Source of the DNA: DASUMF01 sp040510575
Lineage (GTDB): Bacteria; Actinomycetota; Acidimicrobiia; IMCC26256; DASPTH01
NCBI GenBank assembly: GCA_040510575.1
Contig: JBEVIU010000006.1
Span: 1-6,335, forward strand
Direction: 5' to 3'
Length of the DNA stretch: 6,335 bases
Positions 5,464 through 6,335 of the stretch are shown piece by piece. The notes under the pieces are model-generated. The model did not search any database. It was not told where the DNA came from and worked only from the letters and a program-made list of their open reading frames with translations. The stretch's first letter is position 1. Each line of letters starts with the position of its first letter. A program made the position numbers and the translations under genes.

Positions 5464-6335
5464 TTGCCAGCCTCTTTCTCGGATCCGTCGTCTTCTTCGG
5501 ATCCGGCGTCGCCGGGCTCGGCCTGCGCACCCGATCGCAGCGACTTCGCGATCTTGGGCAGATCCGGTTCCCGGTAGTCCGACTTGCGCTCGAGATCGGC
5601 GACGGCCCGACGGACCGACGGCTCGATGCGGTCGAGTGCCGGCTTGGGGTAGATCCCGAGGAACAGCGACAAGGCCAACAGCGGCGCGACCACGATGACC
5701 TCGCGGAACGTGACGTCGCGCATCTTGGCGTTCTCGCCCGTGGGCTTGCCCGTGAACGCCCGCTGGAACGCCCACAGTGCGTACACCGCGGCGAGCACCA
5801 CGCCGGTGGTGGCGACGATCGCGAACGGACGCTCGACCACGAACGTGCCGGTGAGCGCCAGGAACTCCCCGATGAACCCCGAGAAGCCGGGGAGCCCGAT
5901 GCCAGCGAACATCGCGATGAGGAACATGGCGGTCATGATCGGAGCCGACTTCCACACGCCGCGGTACGCGCTGATCTCACGCGTGTGACGGCGCTCGTAC
6001 AGCATGCCGATCACGAGGAACAGCGCACCGGTGGTGAGCGGGTGGCTGAGCATCGTGAACACCGCGCCGTCGATGCCGATCACCGTGAGCGAGAAGATGC
6101 CGAGCACCACGAAGCCCATGTGCGCGACCGACGAGTAGGCGATCACGCGCTTCAGGTCGGTCTGCATCGCCGCGACGATCGCGCCGTAGATGATGCCGAT
6201 GACCGCGAGGGTGAGGAAGATCGGAGCGAGATCGACCGACGCCTGCGGGAACAGCTCGAACGAGAACCGCAGCAGGCCGTACGCGCCCATCTTCAAGATG
6301 ACACCGGCCAGCACGACCGAGCCCGCAGTCGGGGC
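5460..6335 (-). CDS. nuoM: NADH-quinone oxidoreductase subunit M, C-terminal part
   Basis: The last 291 residues are present; the N-terminal part lies beyond the right edge. NuoM is the middle antiporter-like subunit of the complex I membrane arm. The fragment opens at the family motif APTAGSVVLAGVILKMGAYG. Fragment Lys15, His72 (AYSSVAHMGF), His98 and Glu157 (FSGFIGEFLAL) align by spacing with E. coli NuoM Lys265, His322, His348 and Glu407, so the key residues are kept. The MQTDLKRVIAYSS block (57-69) parallels that of NuoN. His98 is followed by Pro (SHPLTTGALF), where E. coli has Gly. The C-terminus has a charged tail from about residue 240, ending in an acidic run (GSEEDDGSEKEAGK), longer than in E. 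coli. The stop overlaps the nuoN GTG by four bases. A NuoL or MrpD-type relative is less likely, because the motif wording and the nuoN neighbour fit NuoM. Confidence 0.95.
   Translation of the reverse strand, partial: APTAGSVVLAGVILKMGAYGLLRFSFELFPQASVDLAPIFLTLAVIGIIYGAIVAAMQTDLKRVIAYSSVAHMGFVVLGIFSLTVIGIDGAVFTMLSHPLTTGALFLVIGMLYERRHTREISAYRGVWKSAPIMTAMFLIAMFAGIGLPGFSGFIGEFLALTGTFVVERPFAIVATTGVVLAAVYALWAFQRAFTGKPTGENAKMRDVTFREVIVVAPLLALSLFLGIYPKPALDRIEPSVRRAVADLERKSDYREPDLPKIAKSLRSGAQAEPGDAGSEEDDGSEKEAGK

Noticed and set aside
2114..5530. A single 1138-codon open frame covering GH15 and most of nuoN on the minus strand
   Set aside because: Only the part from 3931 down encodes a recognisable protein. 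Upstream the frame is an Arg/His-rich shadow of nuoN, and the true start is the GTG at the nuoN stop. It is not a fusion.
4372..5577. A 401-codon plus-strand open frame antisense to nuoN
   Set aside because: Its product is dominated by His, Arg, Glu and Asp, typical of the reverse strand of a high-GC membrane protein gene; the sense strand clearly encodes NuoN.
1..6335. CRISPR arrays, tRNA or rRNA genes, insertion sequences, toxin-antitoxin or defence modules
   Set aside because: No regular spaced repeats, cloverleaf-like segments, transposase motifs or small paired genes were seen; nearly all sequence is accounted for by the listed genes.

Overview
The window comes from a GC-rich bacterium. 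Every visible start codon is GTG, codon third positions are mostly G or C, and genes are packed with 4-10 bp overlaps. These traits, a 14-subunit-type respiratory complex I cluster, and an intracellular GH15 enzyme of the kind common in Actinomycetota point to a high-GC actinobacterium. A deep-branching class such as Acidimicrobiia is possible. That placement is inference from gene style, not from a marker gene.

Layout on the minus strand, right to left in transcription order: the C-terminal half of nuoM runs in from the right edge. It is followed by complete nuoN and then a GH15 glucoamylase/trehalase-like hydrolase. These three are linked by two GTGA stop/start overlaps and look like one translationally coupled transcript. 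The GH15 gene ends against a convergent plus-strand gene for a patatin-like phospholipase. A 51-bp imperfect palindrome lies between the two stop codons and is the best candidate for a two-way terminator. The patatin gene is divergent from nuoA across a gap of about 110 bp. From there nuoA, nuoB and the first codons of nuoC run leftwards off the window, again overlapping or 1 bp apart.

The nuo products are parts of one machine, the proton-pumping NADH:quinone oxidoreductase (complex I). NuoN and NuoM are antiporter-like membrane subunits, NuoA is a small membrane subunit near the quinone chamber, NuoB carries the terminal Fe-S cluster N2, and NuoC is a peripheral-arm scaffold. The two other genes have no known role in complex I: a cytosolic alpha-glucosidase-type enzyme (glucoamylase or trehalase) and a serine lipase.

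The most notable point is the order. nuoM-nuoN, normally the end of a nuo operon, lies directly upstream of nuoA, normally its beginning, on the same strand with only about 3 kb between. This suggests two tandem nuo clusters or a permuted, split one. No mobile element, CRISPR array, tRNA, rRNA or clearly new multi-gene system was seen.
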